From Mycobacterium sp. KBS0706 (lineage in GTDB: Bacteria; Pseudomonadota; Alphaproteobacteria; DSM-16000; Inquilinaceae), in contig NZ_VCCH02000018.1 of assembly GCF_005938675.2 (NCBI RefSeq), forward strand, positions 46,653 to 110,652: a stretch of DNA of 64,000 nucleotides. Reading direction: 5' to 3'. The translations under genes and the position numbers were made by a program. The stretch's first letter is position 1. Each line of letters opens with the position of its first letter. The notes beneath the pieces were generated by a model. That model ran no database searches. It was not told the origin of the DNA and saw only the letters and a program-made list of their open reading frames with translations. This document shows, piece after piece, positions 37,949-47,299 of the stretch.

Positions 37949-38422
37949 TCAGGCCTTGCCGCCGAACAGCGCCTCGGCCCGGCGCCGCATCTCCTCCGGC
38001 GCCACGTCCTCGATGTGGGTGGCGATGCTCCAGACATGGCCGAAGGGGTCGACCACCGTGCCAAGCCGGTCGCCGTAGAACTGGTCGGCGACCGGCCGCG
38101 CCAGGGTGGCGCCGGCGGCCAGGGCGCGCTCCACCACCGCGTCGACATCCTCGACATAGAGGTGCAGCGACACCGGCGTTCCGCCGATGGCAGGCGGGCT
38201 GGACCAGCCGGTCTCCGGCATCTCGTCGGCCAGCATCACCAGGCTGCCGCCGATCGTCAGCTCGGCATGGCCGATGGTGCCGCCGGGCGCATCCATGCGC
38301 AGCCGCTCGGCGGCGCCGAAGGCGGTGCGGTAGAAGTCGATCGCCGCGGCGGCGCCGCGGACGATCAGATAGGGGGTGAGCGTGGGATAGCCGTCCGGAA
38401 TCGGCTTCACCTGCGCGGCCAT
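37949..38422 (-). CDS. VOC-superfamily protein (PhnB/glyoxalase-like)
   Basis: 157 aa. Pattern of the PhnB-type vicinal oxygen chelate proteins: YLIVRGAAAAIDFYRTAFGA, GHAELTIGGSLVMLADE, SLHLYVEDVDAVVERALAAG and FYGDRLGTVVDPFGHVWSIATH. Family members include glyoxalase, bleomycin resistance and unassigned proteins. The typical C-terminal VAPEEMRRRAEAL is present. No substrate inferred. Confidence 0.87.
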   Translation of the reverse strand: MAAQVKPIPDGYPTLTPYLIVRGAAAAIDFYRTAFGAAERLRMDAPGGTIGHAELTIGGSLVMLADEMPETGWSSPPAIGGTPVSLHLYVEDVDAVVERALAAGATLARPVADQFYGDRLGTVVDPFGHVWSIATHIEDVAPEEMRRRAEALFGGKA

Positions 38423-38473
38423 GGCCTCCTCCCTGAGAAGAGCATCAGCGCGTTCGGTCGCGCCCTGCGGCGA

Positions 38474-39286
38474 TCATACAGGATGTGCGCCGGGGCGGGC
38501 AGGGTGGGGCAGGACGGTGCGATCGCCGATCGCGGCATCGCCGCCTCCGGCAGCACTCGTGCCGGGCAGCAATTCCCGCACCGACCGGATGATGCGATCC
38601 GGCCGGATGATCGATTCCGGCGGCAGGCCGTCGCCGGTCCCGTCGACCCAGATCGCATGGATGCCCAGGCGCTGCGGCGCCGCCACCTCCCATTCCAGGT
38701 TGTCGCCGACCATCCAGGCCTCGGCAGGATCGATCCCCAGCACCTGCAGGGCATGGCGGTAGGCGCGCTCCTCCGGCTTGCCGAAGCCGTGCTCGCCCTC
38801 GATCTGGATGTGGTCGAACCGGTGCGCCAGGTCGAAGCGCGTGATCTTGGCGCGCTGGGCTTCGGCCGCGCCGTTGGTGACCAGAGCCAGGCGGACGCCG
38901 AGCGCCCGGAAGCCGTCGACCACGCCATGGGCATCCGGAAACAGATGCATCTGCTCGTCGCGATAGGCGGTGAAGCGGTCGGCGAGACGGTGGAGGACCG
39001 CGGCGGCCGGGATCGGGCGGCCGCCGGCGGCAAGAGTGTCGAAGGCACCGGCCACGATCAGGCGCCGGGCCTCGCCGATCTTCTGGCGCCAGATCCGGTG
39101 GCGCTCCGCATCGGCCCAGAAGCCGCGCGAGAAGGCGCCGATTGCGGCGGCGATCTCGGCGGAGGACCAGGGGGCCAGCGCCTCGGAGAATTCGGCGGCG
39201 ACGGCGAGCCAGGCGACGTCCGGCCGGCCATAGGCGGAGATCAGCGTCTCATCGAGGTCGAACAGGATCGCGCGGGGCAGCAGCAT
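38474..39286 (-). CDS. HAD-superfamily hydrolase
   Basis: 270 aa. Motif I ILFDLDETL (nucleophile Asp), motif II LVTNG, motif III GFGKPEERAY (Lys) and motif IV WMVGDNLEWEV. The cap is inserted after motif I, so it is a class I HAD phosphatase, likely for a small phosphate ester. ATG 39286 chosen; an in-frame ATG further up adds a non-conserved segment. Similar genes in relatives are annotated YjjG-like. Confidence 0.87.
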   Translation of the reverse strand: MLLPRAILFDLDETLISAYGRPDVAWLAVAAEFSEALAPWSSAEIAAAIGAFSRGFWADAERHRIWRQKIGEARRLIVAGAFDTLAAGGRPIPAAAVLHRLADRFTAYRDEQMHLFPDAHGVVDGFRALGVRLALVTNGAAEAQRAKITRFDLAHRFDHIQIEGEHGFGKPEERAYRHALQVLGIDPAEAWMVGDNLEWEVAAPQRLGIHAIWVDGTGDGLPPESIIRPDRIIRSVRELLPGTSAAGGGDAAIGDRTVLPHPARPGAHPV

Positions 39287-39361
39287 CTGTGGCCGTCGGT
39301 CGGCGGAGGAACGCTGCATTTGCGCCGGGCCTGCCGTCCGGCGCAAGCGTATCCCCTGCGG

Positions 39362-41032
39362 TCAGGGCCGCGGCGGCTTCGCCCGTGGATGCTTCTGGGA
39401 GGGACGATGGGGACGATCCTCCTCGATCCGGATGTGCCGGTCCTGCGCGTCCGGCCGGCGGATCGAGGAGGCGAAGCGGCCCGCGGCGTGGCGGGCGATC
39501 TCGACCCGGCTCTGCCGCTCGGCGATCTCGATCCGGCCGATCTCGGCCTTGGTGACATGGCCGCGGCGGCACAGGAAGGGCAGCAGCCAGCGCGGATCGG
39601 CGTTGTTGGCGCGGCCGACATTCAGCCGGAACCAGACCGATTCGCCGTCATCCTCGCGGGGCGCGCCGCCCTCGCGGGCGGGACGGGGCGGGCGCCGATC
39701 GGCCGAGGCGGAGCGCTGCTCGGGCGGCGGCGACAACTCCTCCGGCGCGGGCAGGAGGCTGCGATGCAGGCGGACCAGGGCGACGGCGAGATCCTCCGGG
39801 CTGCGCTCGGCCAGGAGGGCGCGGGCGCCTGCAAGGTCCTCTTCCGTCGCCGGCTCGGCCAGGACCGTGTCCTGGGCCAGCCGAGCCTGGTCGCGGGCGC
39901 GGATCTCGTCCGCCGCCGGCGGCGGCGACCAGGCCGCCTCGACCCGGGCGGCGCCGAGCAGCCGTTCGGCCTGGTAGCGGCGGTTGAACGGCACCAGCAC
40001 GACGCTGACGCCCTTGCGCCCCGCCCGGCCGGTGCGGCCGCTGCGATGCTGCAGGACCTCGGCGTCACGCGGCAGCTCGGCATGGATGACCAGGCCGAGA
40101 TCCGGCAGGTCGAGCCCGCGCGCCGCGACGTCGGTGGCGACGCAGACCCGCGCCCGGCCGTCGCGCAGCGCCTGCAGCGCCCGGTTGCGCTCGACCTGGC
40201 TGAGCTCGCCCGACAGCGCCGCCACGGCGAAGCCGCGCTCCAGCAGGTTGCCCTGCAGGCGGCGCACCGCCTCGCGGGTGGAGCAGAACACGATGGCGCC
40301 GCGCGCCTCGAAGAAGCGCAGGATGTTGACCACGGCGCGCTCCGCCTCATGCGGCGCGACCGGCATGGCCCGGTATTCGATATCGCGATGCGGCTCGTCG
40401 CGCGCCGACATGGCGATGCGCAAGGCATCGTGTTGGAAGCGCCGGGCGAGGGCGATGATCTCCTTCGGCAGCGTGGCCGAGAACAGCAGGGTCCGGCGCT
40501 CCGTCGGCGCGGCGTCGAGGATCGCCTCGAGATCCTCGCGGAAGCCGAGGTCCAGCATCTCGTCGGCCTCGTCCAGCACCACGGCGCGCAGGGCGGAGAG
40601 GTCGAGCTGGCCGCGCTCGATATGGTCGCGTAGGCGCCCGGGCGTGCCGACGACGATGTGGCAGCCGGCGGAGAGCAGGCGCTGCTCGCGCCGGGCGTCC
40701 ATGCCGCCGACGCAGGCCAGGACGCGGCCCCCGGCCGGCTGATACAGCCAGTCCAGCTCGCGCTGGACCTGCAGCGCCAGCTCGCGGGTCGGGGCGATCA
40801 CCAGGGCGATCGGCGCCCCGCCCGGACCGAGGCGCTCGGCATCCCCGAGCAGCGTGCGGCCGAGCGCCAGGCCATAGGCCACGGTTTTGCCGGATCCGGT
40901 CTGGGCCGAGACCAGCAGGTCGCGCTCCGCATTCTCGGCTTGCAGCACCGCGGCCTGGACCGGGGTGGGCTCGGCATAGCCGCGTTCGGACAGGGCGCGC
41001 AGCAGGCTGGCGGGGGCGGGGGAAAAAGGCAT
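39362..41032 (-). CDS. DEAD-box RNA helicase with DbpA/CsdA-type RNA-binding domain
   Basis: 556 aa. Q motif region PTPVQAAVL, motif I SAQTGSGKT, Ia PTRELALQVQ, II VLDEADEML, III FSATLP, V ATDVAARGLDLP, VI HRSGRTGRAGRKG. After a Pro/Arg-rich linker, residues about 485-535 (VWFRLNVGRANNADP, GHVTKAEIGRIEIAERQS) form the DbpA-like RNA-binding fold, found in CsdA and DbpA. It probably acts in ribosome assembly or cold adaptation. The basic C-terminal tail is extended compared with E. coli DbpA. Confidence 0.9.
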   Translation of the reverse strand: MPFSPAPASLLRALSERGYAEPTPVQAAVLQAENAERDLLVSAQTGSGKTVAYGLALGRTLLGDAERLGPGGAPIALVIAPTRELALQVQRELDWLYQPAGGRVLACVGGMDARREQRLLSAGCHIVVGTPGRLRDHIERGQLDLSALRAVVLDEADEMLDLGFREDLEAILDAAPTERRTLLFSATLPKEIIALARRFQHDALRIAMSARDEPHRDIEYRAMPVAPHEAERAVVNILRFFEARGAIVFCSTREAVRRLQGNLLERGFAVAALSGELSQVERNRALQALRDGRARVCVATDVAARGLDLPDLGLVIHAELPRDAEVLQHRSGRTGRAGRKGVSVVLVPFNRRYQAERLLGAARVEAAWSPPPAADEIRARDQARLAQDTVLAEPATEEDLAGARALLAERSPEDLAVALVRLHRSLLPAPEELSPPPEQRSASADRRPPRPAREGGAPREDDGESVWFRLNVGRANNADPRWLLPFLCRRGHVTKAEIGRIEIAERQSRVEIARHAAGRFASSIRRPDAQDRHIRIEEDRPHRPSQKHPRAKPPRP

Positions 41033-41274
41033 GTCGCACAAGACCCTAGGTTCGAGCCGTGGCGGACACTGCTCCTGGGAATCCCGACCTTCCAATGCCG
41101 CAGGACGGCCGCCGCATCGCTGCGGGCCGGTCCAACGGCGGGAGATCTCTGGATCGTCGCGCGCATCGATACGCGACCCGGGCGCCGCGCACAAGGGCTG
41201 CACCGCCCTCGGGGTGCGACGGTTTCGCCCTGCCGATCACGATCGGCGCCGACGGGCGCGGTCGATCGCCCGGC

Positions 41275-42234
41275 TCACTCGGCCGCCGATGATGCTGCCG
41301 CGGGGATCGGCGCGGCGGGACCGGCGAGGCTGCCTTCGAAGAGGGGCCGCGACCTGCCGATCTCCCCGGCGAGATAGTCGAGGAACACGCGCACCCGGGC
41401 AGATTGGCGCAGGTCGGGATGGGTCAGCAGCCAGAGATCGGCCGCGAAATCGGGATCGGGCGGGGCGAGGCGGACCAGCGAGGGGCGGACATCGCCGATG
41501 AAGCAGGGCAGATGCCCGATGCCGAGCCCGCTCTCGACCGCCTCCGCCAGGCCGAGGACGGTGTTGACCTTGTACACGACCCGCTCTGGCGCGACGTGCT
41601 GCCGGACGAAGCGCACCGCCTTCAGCCCCGCGAGGTTGTCGCCGAGCGACACCCATGGCCGGTCGGTGAGATCCTGCAGGGCGGGGAATTCGGGCCGCGG
41701 GAAATCGGCGGCGCGCCCATAGAGCGCCCAGGCGATCCGGGCGACGCGCCGCCCCACCAGCGTCTCGGGCGGGCGGTCCGTGGCCCGGATCGCGACATCC
41801 GCGTCGCGCTTGGACAGGTTCAGGGGCTCGTTGCTGAGCACGACGTCCAGCCGGACATCGGGGCACTGGCGCTGGAACCGCGCGAAGAGCGGGGTCAGCA
41901 GGTGGATCAGCAGGGAATCATTGGTGGTGACGCGCAGCTCGCCGGCCGGCGAGATGGTCCGCCCCGAGACCTTGCGGGTGAAGCCGGTGATGTCGTCGTC
42001 CACCCGGGCCGCCAGCTCCACCATCTCCTCGCCGACCGGCGTCGGGACGTAGCCGGAGCGGTGCCGTTCGAACAGCGTTGTGCCGAGCGCCTGCTCGACC
42101 TGCCCGAGGCGGCGGAAGACGGTCGAGTGGTTGAGGCCGAGCTGCGCTGCCGCCCCCTGCAGCCCGCGGGCGTCCGCGATGGCCTTGATCAGCCGGAAAT
42201 CGTCCCAGGAGATGTTGCTGAAGGGCTCGCCCAT
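41275..42234 (-). CDS. LysR-family transcriptional regulator
   Basis: 319 aa. N-terminal HTH (DFRLIKAIADARGLQGAAAQLGLNHSTVFRRLGQVE) and a substrate-binding domain of the CrgA/AphB type (LRVTTNDSLLIHLLTPLFARF, NEPLNLSKRDADVAIR). Divergent from a ring-cleaving dioxygenase/hydrolase pair, which it probably regulates. A LysR-type box is at 42325-42340. The serine in NHST replaces the more common SQPAVS, seen in this subfamily. Confidence 0.87.
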   Translation of the reverse strand: MGEPFSNISWDDFRLIKAIADARGLQGAAAQLGLNHSTVFRRLGQVEQALGTTLFERHRSGYVPTPVGEEMVELAARVDDDITGFTRKVSGRTISPAGELRVTTNDSLLIHLLTPLFARFQRQCPDVRLDVVLSNEPLNLSKRDADVAIRATDRPPETLVGRRVARIAWALYGRAADFPRPEFPALQDLTDRPWVSLGDNLAGLKAVRFVRQHVAPERVVYKVNTVLGLAEAVESGLGIGHLPCFIGDVRPSLVRLAPPDPDFAADLWLLTHPDLRQSARVRVFLDYLAGEIGRSRPLFEGSLAGPAAPIPAAASSAAE

Positions 42235-42324
42235 ATCCTTGATCCTGCTCGCCTCGCGGAGGGTGATGGGGACAGGCTGTCCCTTTCCGCTCTGCAAGGT
42301 GGATTGCCTTGCTGCAGGAGCATC

Positions 42325-42340
42325 TTTGCACGTACGCAAA
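42325..42340. promoter_or_regulatory. Candidate LysR box
   Basis: TTTGC-N6-GCAAA inverted repeat containing a T-N11-A pattern, midway between the LysR gene (start 42234) and the dioxygenase gene (start 42424). Confidence 0.5.
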
Positions 42341-42423
42341 CGTTCGGCCATCGGCTTCCGGCGCATCCGGTACTATCTCATGGCTCAGGCGGGCCGGTCG
42401 GGCCTGCAGTTCGGAGGCACATC

Positions 42424-43356
42424 ATGCGCAGCAGCGGCATTCATCACGTCACGGCGATCGCGGGCGCCGCCCAGCGGAACCTCGACTTCTACACGCGGGT
42501 GCTCGGGCTCCGCATGGTCAAGAAGACGGTCAATTTCGACGATCCCGGCACCTACCACTTCTACTACGGCGACGAGACCGGCCAGCCCGGCACGATCCTG
42601 ACCTTCTTCCCCTGGGCCCATGTCGCGCCCGGACGCCTCGGCGTCGGCGAGACCCAGGAGACGGTGTTCCGGGTGCCGGAAGGGGCGATCGGCTACTGGG
42701 TGCAGCGCTTCGTCGAGAAGGGCGTGCCGCATCAGGCGATCGAGCAGCGCTTCGGCGAGACCGTGCTGGCCTTCAAGGACCCGGACGGCATGCGCCTCGC
42801 GCTCGTCGCGGTGCCGGGGATCGAAAGCGAGCCGGCCTGGGCCGGCGGCGAGGTCCCTGCGGAGCATGCGATCCGCGGCTTCCACAGCGTCAGCCTGCTG
42901 CTGGAGGATTCGGCGCCGACCGGCGCCGTGCTGACCGACGTGTTCGGCTTCACCGAGGTCGGGCGGGAAGGGACCGTTGTCCGCTATCGGGCCGGCGACA
43001 CGGCGATCGGCGGCATCGTCGATCTCCGCGCCGCCGGCGGGTTCCTGCCCAGCCGTCCCGGCGCCGGGTCGGTCCACCACATCGCGTTCCGCGCGGTCGA
43101 CGATGCGGCCCAGGCCGAGATGGTGCAGCGGCTGGTCGAGAACCACCGGCTGCTCACCACCGAGCAGAAGGACCGCAACTACTTCCGGTCGGTCTATTTC
43201 CGGGAGCCGGGGCATGTGCTGTTCGAGATCGCCACGGACATTCCGGGCTTCGCGGTCGACGAGCCGGCGGACACGCTCGGCCAGGCGCTGAAGCTGCCGC
43301 GGTTCCTGGAGCCGCGTCGCGCCGAGATCGAGCGGATCCTGCCGGCCGTCGCCTGA
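42424..43356 (+). CDS. Ring-cleaving dioxygenase of the VOC superfamily (MhqO/MhqA-like)
   Basis: 310 aa with two VOC modules: IHHVTAIAGAAQRNLDFYTRVLGLRMVKKTVNFDDP (first; His in IHHVT) and GSVHHIAFRAVDDAAQAEM (second; His), with acidic ligand in VLFEIATDIPGF. These metal enzymes open quinol or catechol-type rings, and MhqO acts in hydroquinone detoxification in Bacillus. Upstream GGAGG at about 42412 gives a strong start. Followed by an MhqD-like hydrolase and preceded by a divergent LysR gene. Confidence 0.88.
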   Translation: MRSSGIHHVTAIAGAAQRNLDFYTRVLGLRMVKKTVNFDDPGTYHFYYGDETGQPGTILTFFPWAHVAPGRLGVGETQETVFRVPEGAIGYWVQRFVEKGVPHQAIEQRFGETVLAFKDPDGMRLALVAVPGIESEPAWAGGEVPAEHAIRGFHSVSLLLEDSAPTGAVLTDVFGFTEVGREGTVVRYRAGDTAIGGIVDLRAAGGFLPSRPGAGSVHHIAFRAVDDAAQAEMVQRLVENHRLLTTEQKDRNYFRSVYFREPGHVLFEIATDIPGFAVDEPADTLGQALKLPRFLEPRRAEIERILPAVA

Positions 43357-43427
43357 CGGACGAAACCTTGCCGGACGCTGCTGTCCCTGCGGCGTCCGGA
43401 CTCCCTCTCTCGCCAGGAGCATGCGCG

Positions 43428-44066
43428 ATGACGCAGGCGCAACCCTTGTCCTTCATCCACCGGTTCGTGCCCGCCGAGCGGCCGGGCGTGCCGCCGCTTC
43501 TGCTGCTGCACGGCACGGGCGGCGACGAATCCGACCTGCTGCCGCTGGGGCGTGCCGTCGCCCCGGGTTCGGCGCTGCTGTCGCCCCGCGGCAAGGTGCT
43601 GGAAGGCGGGATGCCCCGCTTCTTCCGCCGGCTCCGCGAGGGCGTGTTCGACGAGGAGGATGTCCGGGCCCGGGCGCATGAGCTCGCGGATTTCGTCGCG
43701 GAGGCCCGTGCGGCCCATGGCCTGCCGGCCCCGGTGGCGCTCGGCTTCTCCAACGGGGCGAACATCGCCGCCGCCATGCTGCTGCTGCGGCCGGAGGCGC
43801 TGGCCGGCGCCATCCTGCTCAGGGCGATGGTGCCGCTGGGCGATCCTCCGGCCGCGGATCTGGGGGGCAAGCCGGTCCTGCTGCTGTCGGGCCAGATGGA
43901 TCCGATCGTCCCGGCCGACAATGCGGCCCGGCTCGCCGGGATGCTGCGGGGAGCCGGCGCCGCGGTTCAGCATCGGATCATGCCGACCGGCCATGGCCTG
44001 TCGCAGGACGATGTCGCGGCCGTGAGCACCTGGGTGAGGGAGGTGACGGCGGCATCGCTCGCGTAA
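43428..44066 (+). CDS. Phospholipase/carboxylesterase-type alpha/beta hydrolase (MhqD-like)
   Basis: 212 aa. LLLLHGTGGDESDLLPLG, nucleophile elbow ALGFSNGANIAAAM (Ser in GFSNG), acid in SGQMDPIVP and His in MPTGHGLSQDD. In Bacillus mhqD partners mhqO; the same pairing is common in proteobacteria and points to quinone or aromatic electrophile detoxification. AGGAG at 43414-43418 supports ATG 43428. Confidence 0.88.
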   Translation: MTQAQPLSFIHRFVPAERPGVPPLLLLHGTGGDESDLLPLGRAVAPGSALLSPRGKVLEGGMPRFFRRLREGVFDEEDVRARAHELADFVAEARAAHGLPAPVALGFSNGANIAAAMLLLRPEALAGAILLRAMVPLGDPPAADLGGKPVLLLSGQMDPIVPADNAARLAGMLRGAGAAVQHRIMPTGHGLSQDDVAAVSTWVREVTAASLA

Positions 44067-44085
44067 CCCGGGCTGTCGCAGGCGG

Positions 44086-44844
44086 CTAGGCCTGGGACGA
44101 GTATCCTCCGTCGACCGGGATCGCGGTGCCGGTGACGAAGTCGGACGCCCGGCTCGACAGGTAGACCGCGGTGCCCGCGAGGTCTTCGGGCACGCCCCAG
44201 CGCCCCGCGGGAGTGCGCGCCAGGACCCGGTCATGCAGATCGGGGACCTCGATCTTGCCCTGCTGGGTCAACTCGGTGTCGATCCAGCCGGGCAGGATGG
44301 CATTGACCTGGATGCCGTGCCGAGCCCAGGCGGCGGCACAGGCCTTGGTGAACTGCACCACGCCGCCCTTGCTGGCGCTGTAGGGGGCGGCGAAGGAGGC
44401 GCCGAAGAGCGAGGTCATCGACCCGATGTTGATGATCTTGCCGGCGCCTTGGCGCTGCATCGCCGGGAACACCGCCATGGTGGCCAGGAAGGCGCTGGTC
44501 AGGTTGGCGTCGATCAGGGCCCGCCACTCCTCCAGCGAATACGCCTCGGGCGCCTTGCGCCAGTTGGTGCCGGCATTGTTGACCAGGATGTCGATCCGGG
44601 CGTGGCGCTGCAGCGCCGCCTCGGCGAAGGCGTGGCATTCCGCCTCCAGGGTCACGTCGGCGGCGGCGCCCGAGGCCTCTCCGCCCAGCGCCGCGATCTC
44701 GGCCACCGCGCGCTCGGTCTTGGCGGCATCGCGGCCGACCAGCAGCAGCGCGGCGCCGGCCCGGGCCAGGCCGCGGGCGATGCCCAGGCCGATGCCGCCA
44801 TTGCCGCCGGTGACGATGGCGACCTTTCCGGTCAGGTCGAACAT
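44086..44844 (-). CDS. Short-chain dehydrogenase/reductase (classical)
   Basis: 252 aa NAD(P)-dependent oxidoreductase: cofactor motif VTGGNGGIGLGIARG, NNAG in ILVNNAGTNWR, catalytic Ser/Tyr/Lys in INIGSMTS and PYSASKGGV, and C-terminal VDGGYSSQA. Closest by pattern to KduD/gluconate dehydrogenases. It is the last gene of the amine-import operon; in that setting it may reduce or oxidise the ketone produced by the transaminase, which is inference. Confidence 0.88.
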   Translation of the reverse strand: MFDLTGKVAIVTGGNGGIGLGIARGLARAGAALLLVGRDAAKTERAVAEIAALGGEASGAAADVTLEAECHAFAEAALQRHARIDILVNNAGTNWRKAPEAYSLEEWRALIDANLTSAFLATMAVFPAMQRQGAGKIINIGSMTSLFGASFAAPYSASKGGVVQFTKACAAAWARHGIQVNAILPGWIDTELTQQGKIEVPDLHDRVLARTPAGRWGVPEDLAGTAVYLSSRASDFVTGTAIPVDGGYSSQA

Positions 44845-44887
44845 GGAAGCTCCTGGCGTCGTCGACAGAGAGGAAGGAAAGGGGCGC

Positions 44888-45544
44888 TCAGGCCTTCGGG
44901 GCAGGGCGTGCCTGCTCCTCGAGGATCCGCTGCTTGATGATCTCGCGCAGGGTCTGCGCCAGGTTCGGCGTGGCGCTGGAGCACATCACCATGATCACGC
45001 AGGGCCCGTCGCCAACGGCGAGGTAGCCGTGCTTCATGGTGCTGTCGAGATAGACGCTGTCGCCCGGCTCCAGCTCGATCGGCTCGTAGTATTCGCTGTA
45101 GAGCCGCATCCGGCCCTGCAGCACCTCGACGAACTCCTCGCCGACATGCGAGCTCAGGCCGCCCATCTGCTCCGGCTCGGTGGCGCGGACCTCGATGCGG
45201 ATCGGGATGATCCGCTTGTGGGCGACGTCGGAGCACAGATAGGTGTAGCTGTAGAACTCGGTGTCCAGCCGCTGGCCTTCGTGCTGGCGGCTGACGCTGC
45301 GCCGGGCCACCACCACGGCCGGGGCCGCGGCCTCGCCGGGTGAGAACAGGTCGGCGATCTCGACGCCCAGGCCGCGGGCCAGCTGCAGGATCTTGTCATA
45401 GGTCGGCGACAGCAGGCCGTTCTCGATCTTCGACAGGGTCGAGGCGGAGATGCCGGTCATGGCGGCGACATCGGCCAGGGTCCAGCCGTGATGGGCGCGG
45501 CGCTCGCGCAGCAGCCGGCCCAGCGGCGGCAGGTCGTCGGTCAT
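44888..45544 (-). CDS. XRE-cupin transcriptional regulator (PuuR/SutR-like)
   Basis: 218 aa. N-terminal HTH (HHGWTLADVAAMTGISASTLSKIENGLLSPTYDKIL) and a C-terminal cupin (HVGEEFVEVLQGRMRLY, LEPGDSVYLDSTMKHGYLAVG). Regulators of this type (PuuR) sense amine or amino-acid metabolites and repress the catabolic operon that holds them. It lies after the transporter genes in the same minus-strand operon, so it is the likely local regulator and may bind the palindrome at 50430-50449. Confidence 0.87.
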   Translation of the reverse strand: MTDDLPPLGRLLRERRAHHGWTLADVAAMTGISASTLSKIENGLLSPTYDKILQLARGLGVEIADLFSPGEAAAPAVVVARRSVSRQHEGQRLDTEFYSYTYLCSDVAHKRIIPIRIEVRATEPEQMGGLSSHVGEEFVEVLQGRMRLYSEYYEPIELEPGDSVYLDSTMKHGYLAVGDGPCVIMVMCSSATPNLAQTLREIIKQRILEEQARPAPKA

Positions 45545-45594
45545 GGCTCGAACTCGGTCATCCGGCGCAACGGCCCTCCAGGCGTCCGGGCGGC

Positions 45595-46392
45595 TCATCG
45601 GCGCGCCGCCATGCTGTCCTTCAACGACAACGCGCCCAGCACCGCAAGCGTCATCGTCGCCAGCAGCACCAGGGCCACCAGCGCGTTCACCTCCGGCGTG
45701 AAGCCGACCCGCATCATCGCCCACAGCCGGATCGGCAGGGTGGCGTCGCCGCCGACCAGGAAGAAGGTCACCAGCGTCTCGTCGAAGGACAGGGTGAAGG
45801 CCAGCAGCGCCCCGGTGACGATGGCCGAGCGCAGCTGCGGCAGCACCACGAACAGGAAGGTCTGCAGCCCGGTGGCGCCGAGGTCCAGCGACGCCTCGAT
45901 CTGGCTGGTCTCCAGGCTGTCCAGCCGGACCGAGACCATGCGGTACAGGATCGCCAGCACCAGCACCGTGTGCCCGATCGTGACGGTGACCAGGCTGCGC
46001 TCGATCCCCAGCTCGCGGAACGCCACCAGCAGCGAGATGCCGGTGATGATGCCGGGCAGCACGAAGGGCAGGAAGATCACGAATTCGACGAAGGGCCGGC
46101 CGCGCCGCGCCCCGGTCTTCATGTACCAGGCCAGGCCCAGCGCCAGCACCAGCGCCATCAGCACCGAAGCGGCCGCCACCATCAGCGTGTGGCCCAGGGC
46201 CGCCAGCATCTCCGGATTGTCGGTCAGGCCGGCATACCAGTGCAGGCTGAAGCTGGACCAGTCGATCGACTGGCCCTTCAGGTCGAAGAAGCTGGTGGTC
46301 ACCACCGCCAGGGCCGGGCCGTACAGCGCGGCGAAGACCAGGGCGGCGACCAGCCACAGGACGGTGATGACGATGCGTTCCGCCGCGGTCAT
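45595..46392 (-). CDS. ABC transporter permease, PotC-like
   Basis: 265 aa with six membrane segments and the EAA-type loop QIEASLDLGATGLQTFLFVVLP. Second permease of a spermidine/putrescine-type importer; overlaps the PotB-like gene by ATGA. The conserved AFTLSFDETLVTFFLVG segment is typical of PotC. Confidence 0.9.
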   Translation of the reverse strand: MTAAERIVITVLWLVAALVFAALYGPALAVVTTSFFDLKGQSIDWSSFSLHWYAGLTDNPEMLAALGHTLMVAAASVLMALVLALGLAWYMKTGARRGRPFVEFVIFLPFVLPGIITGISLLVAFRELGIERSLVTVTIGHTVLVLAILYRMVSVRLDSLETSQIEASLDLGATGLQTFLFVVLPQLRSAIVTGALLAFTLSFDETLVTFFLVGGDATLPIRLWAMMRVGFTPEVNALVALVLLATMTLAVLGALSLKDSMAARR

Positions 46393-47297
46393 TTCACCCT
46401 CGCATGGCGGGAGACGAGCGCGGCCAGCCCGATCACCGCGGCCACGGCCAGCAGCAGCACCACGGCCAGCGCGGCGCCGAAGGGCCAGTTGAAGGCCATG
46501 CCGAACTGGCTCCAGATCGCCCGGCCGAAGGTGAAGCCCTGGTTGCCGCCGACCATCTGCGGCGTCAGGAAGTCGCCCAGCGCCAGCACCATCACGAACA
46601 GCCCGCCGACGATCGACCCCGGCAGGCTCAGCGGCAGCACCACGGTGCGGAAGGTCTGGCCCGGCCGGGCGCCGAGATCGGCCGAGGCGGCGGCCAGCGA
46701 TGGCGGGATCCGCTCCAGCGACAGGAAGATCGGCAGGATGGCGTAAGGCAGGTAGATCACCGCCATGGTGATCATCACCGCCGTCTGGTTGAAGATGAAC
46801 AGCTTGCTCGGCGCGTCGAGGATCCCGGTCGACACCAGGGCCCAGTTCAGGAAGCCGTTGAAGCCCAGAATGCCGCGCATGGCGTAGATCTTGACGATGT
46901 AGTTCATCGCCAACGGGATGACGCTGAACAGCAGCATGAAGTAGCGGATCCGCCCCTCCAGCCGCCAGATCAGATAGGCGATGATGTAGCCGAAGACGAG
47001 GCCGATCGCGGCGACGATGCCGGCCAGCTGCAGCGTGCCGAGGAACACCCGGATGTAGCTGGACTGGTCCAGGAAGGCGGCATAGTTGGCCAGGGTGAAC
47101 TCATGCACCACCCGGCCGTCGGCCATCGACCAGAAGCCGGTCAGCAGGAAGGCGGCCAGAGGCGCCAGGATCAGCGCCGCCGGCAGGCCGTAGACGGCGA
47201 TCCGCGGCAGCCAGCGGCCCAGGGCGCGGGCGGCGGGCGACCCAGCGCCGAGGTGCCCGGCCGGGTCCGCGGGGGCGAGGGTGTCGGCCATGGCCAT
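46389..47297 (-). CDS. ABC transporter permease, PotB-like
   Basis: 302 aa, six membrane segments, EAA loop AASADLGARPGQTFRTVVLPLSLPG. Partner of the PotC-like permease. Two candidate starts (47297, 47291) lie just past the ATPase stop at 47300. The QMVGGNQGFTFGRAIWSQF string is typical of PotB/PotH. Confidence 0.9.
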   Translation of the reverse strand: MAMADTLAPADPAGHLGAGSPAARALGRWLPRIAVYGLPAALILAPLAAFLLTGFWSMADGRVVHEFTLANYAAFLDQSSYIRVFLGTLQLAGIVAAIGLVFGYIIAYLIWRLEGRIRYFMLLFSVIPLAMNYIVKIYAMRGILGFNGFLNWALVSTGILDAPSKLFIFNQTAVMITMAVIYLPYAILPIFLSLERIPPSLAAASADLGARPGQTFRTVVLPLSLPGSIVGGLFVMVLALGDFLTPQMVGGNQGFTFGRAIWSQFGMAFNWPFGAALAVVLLLAVAAVIGLAALVSRHARVK

Positions 47298-47299
47298 TC

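Noticed and set aside
37817..40633. Long plus-strand open frame (over 900 codons)
   Set aside because: Antisense to the HAD hydrolase and DEAD-box helicase genes, whose motifs are complete on the minus strand.
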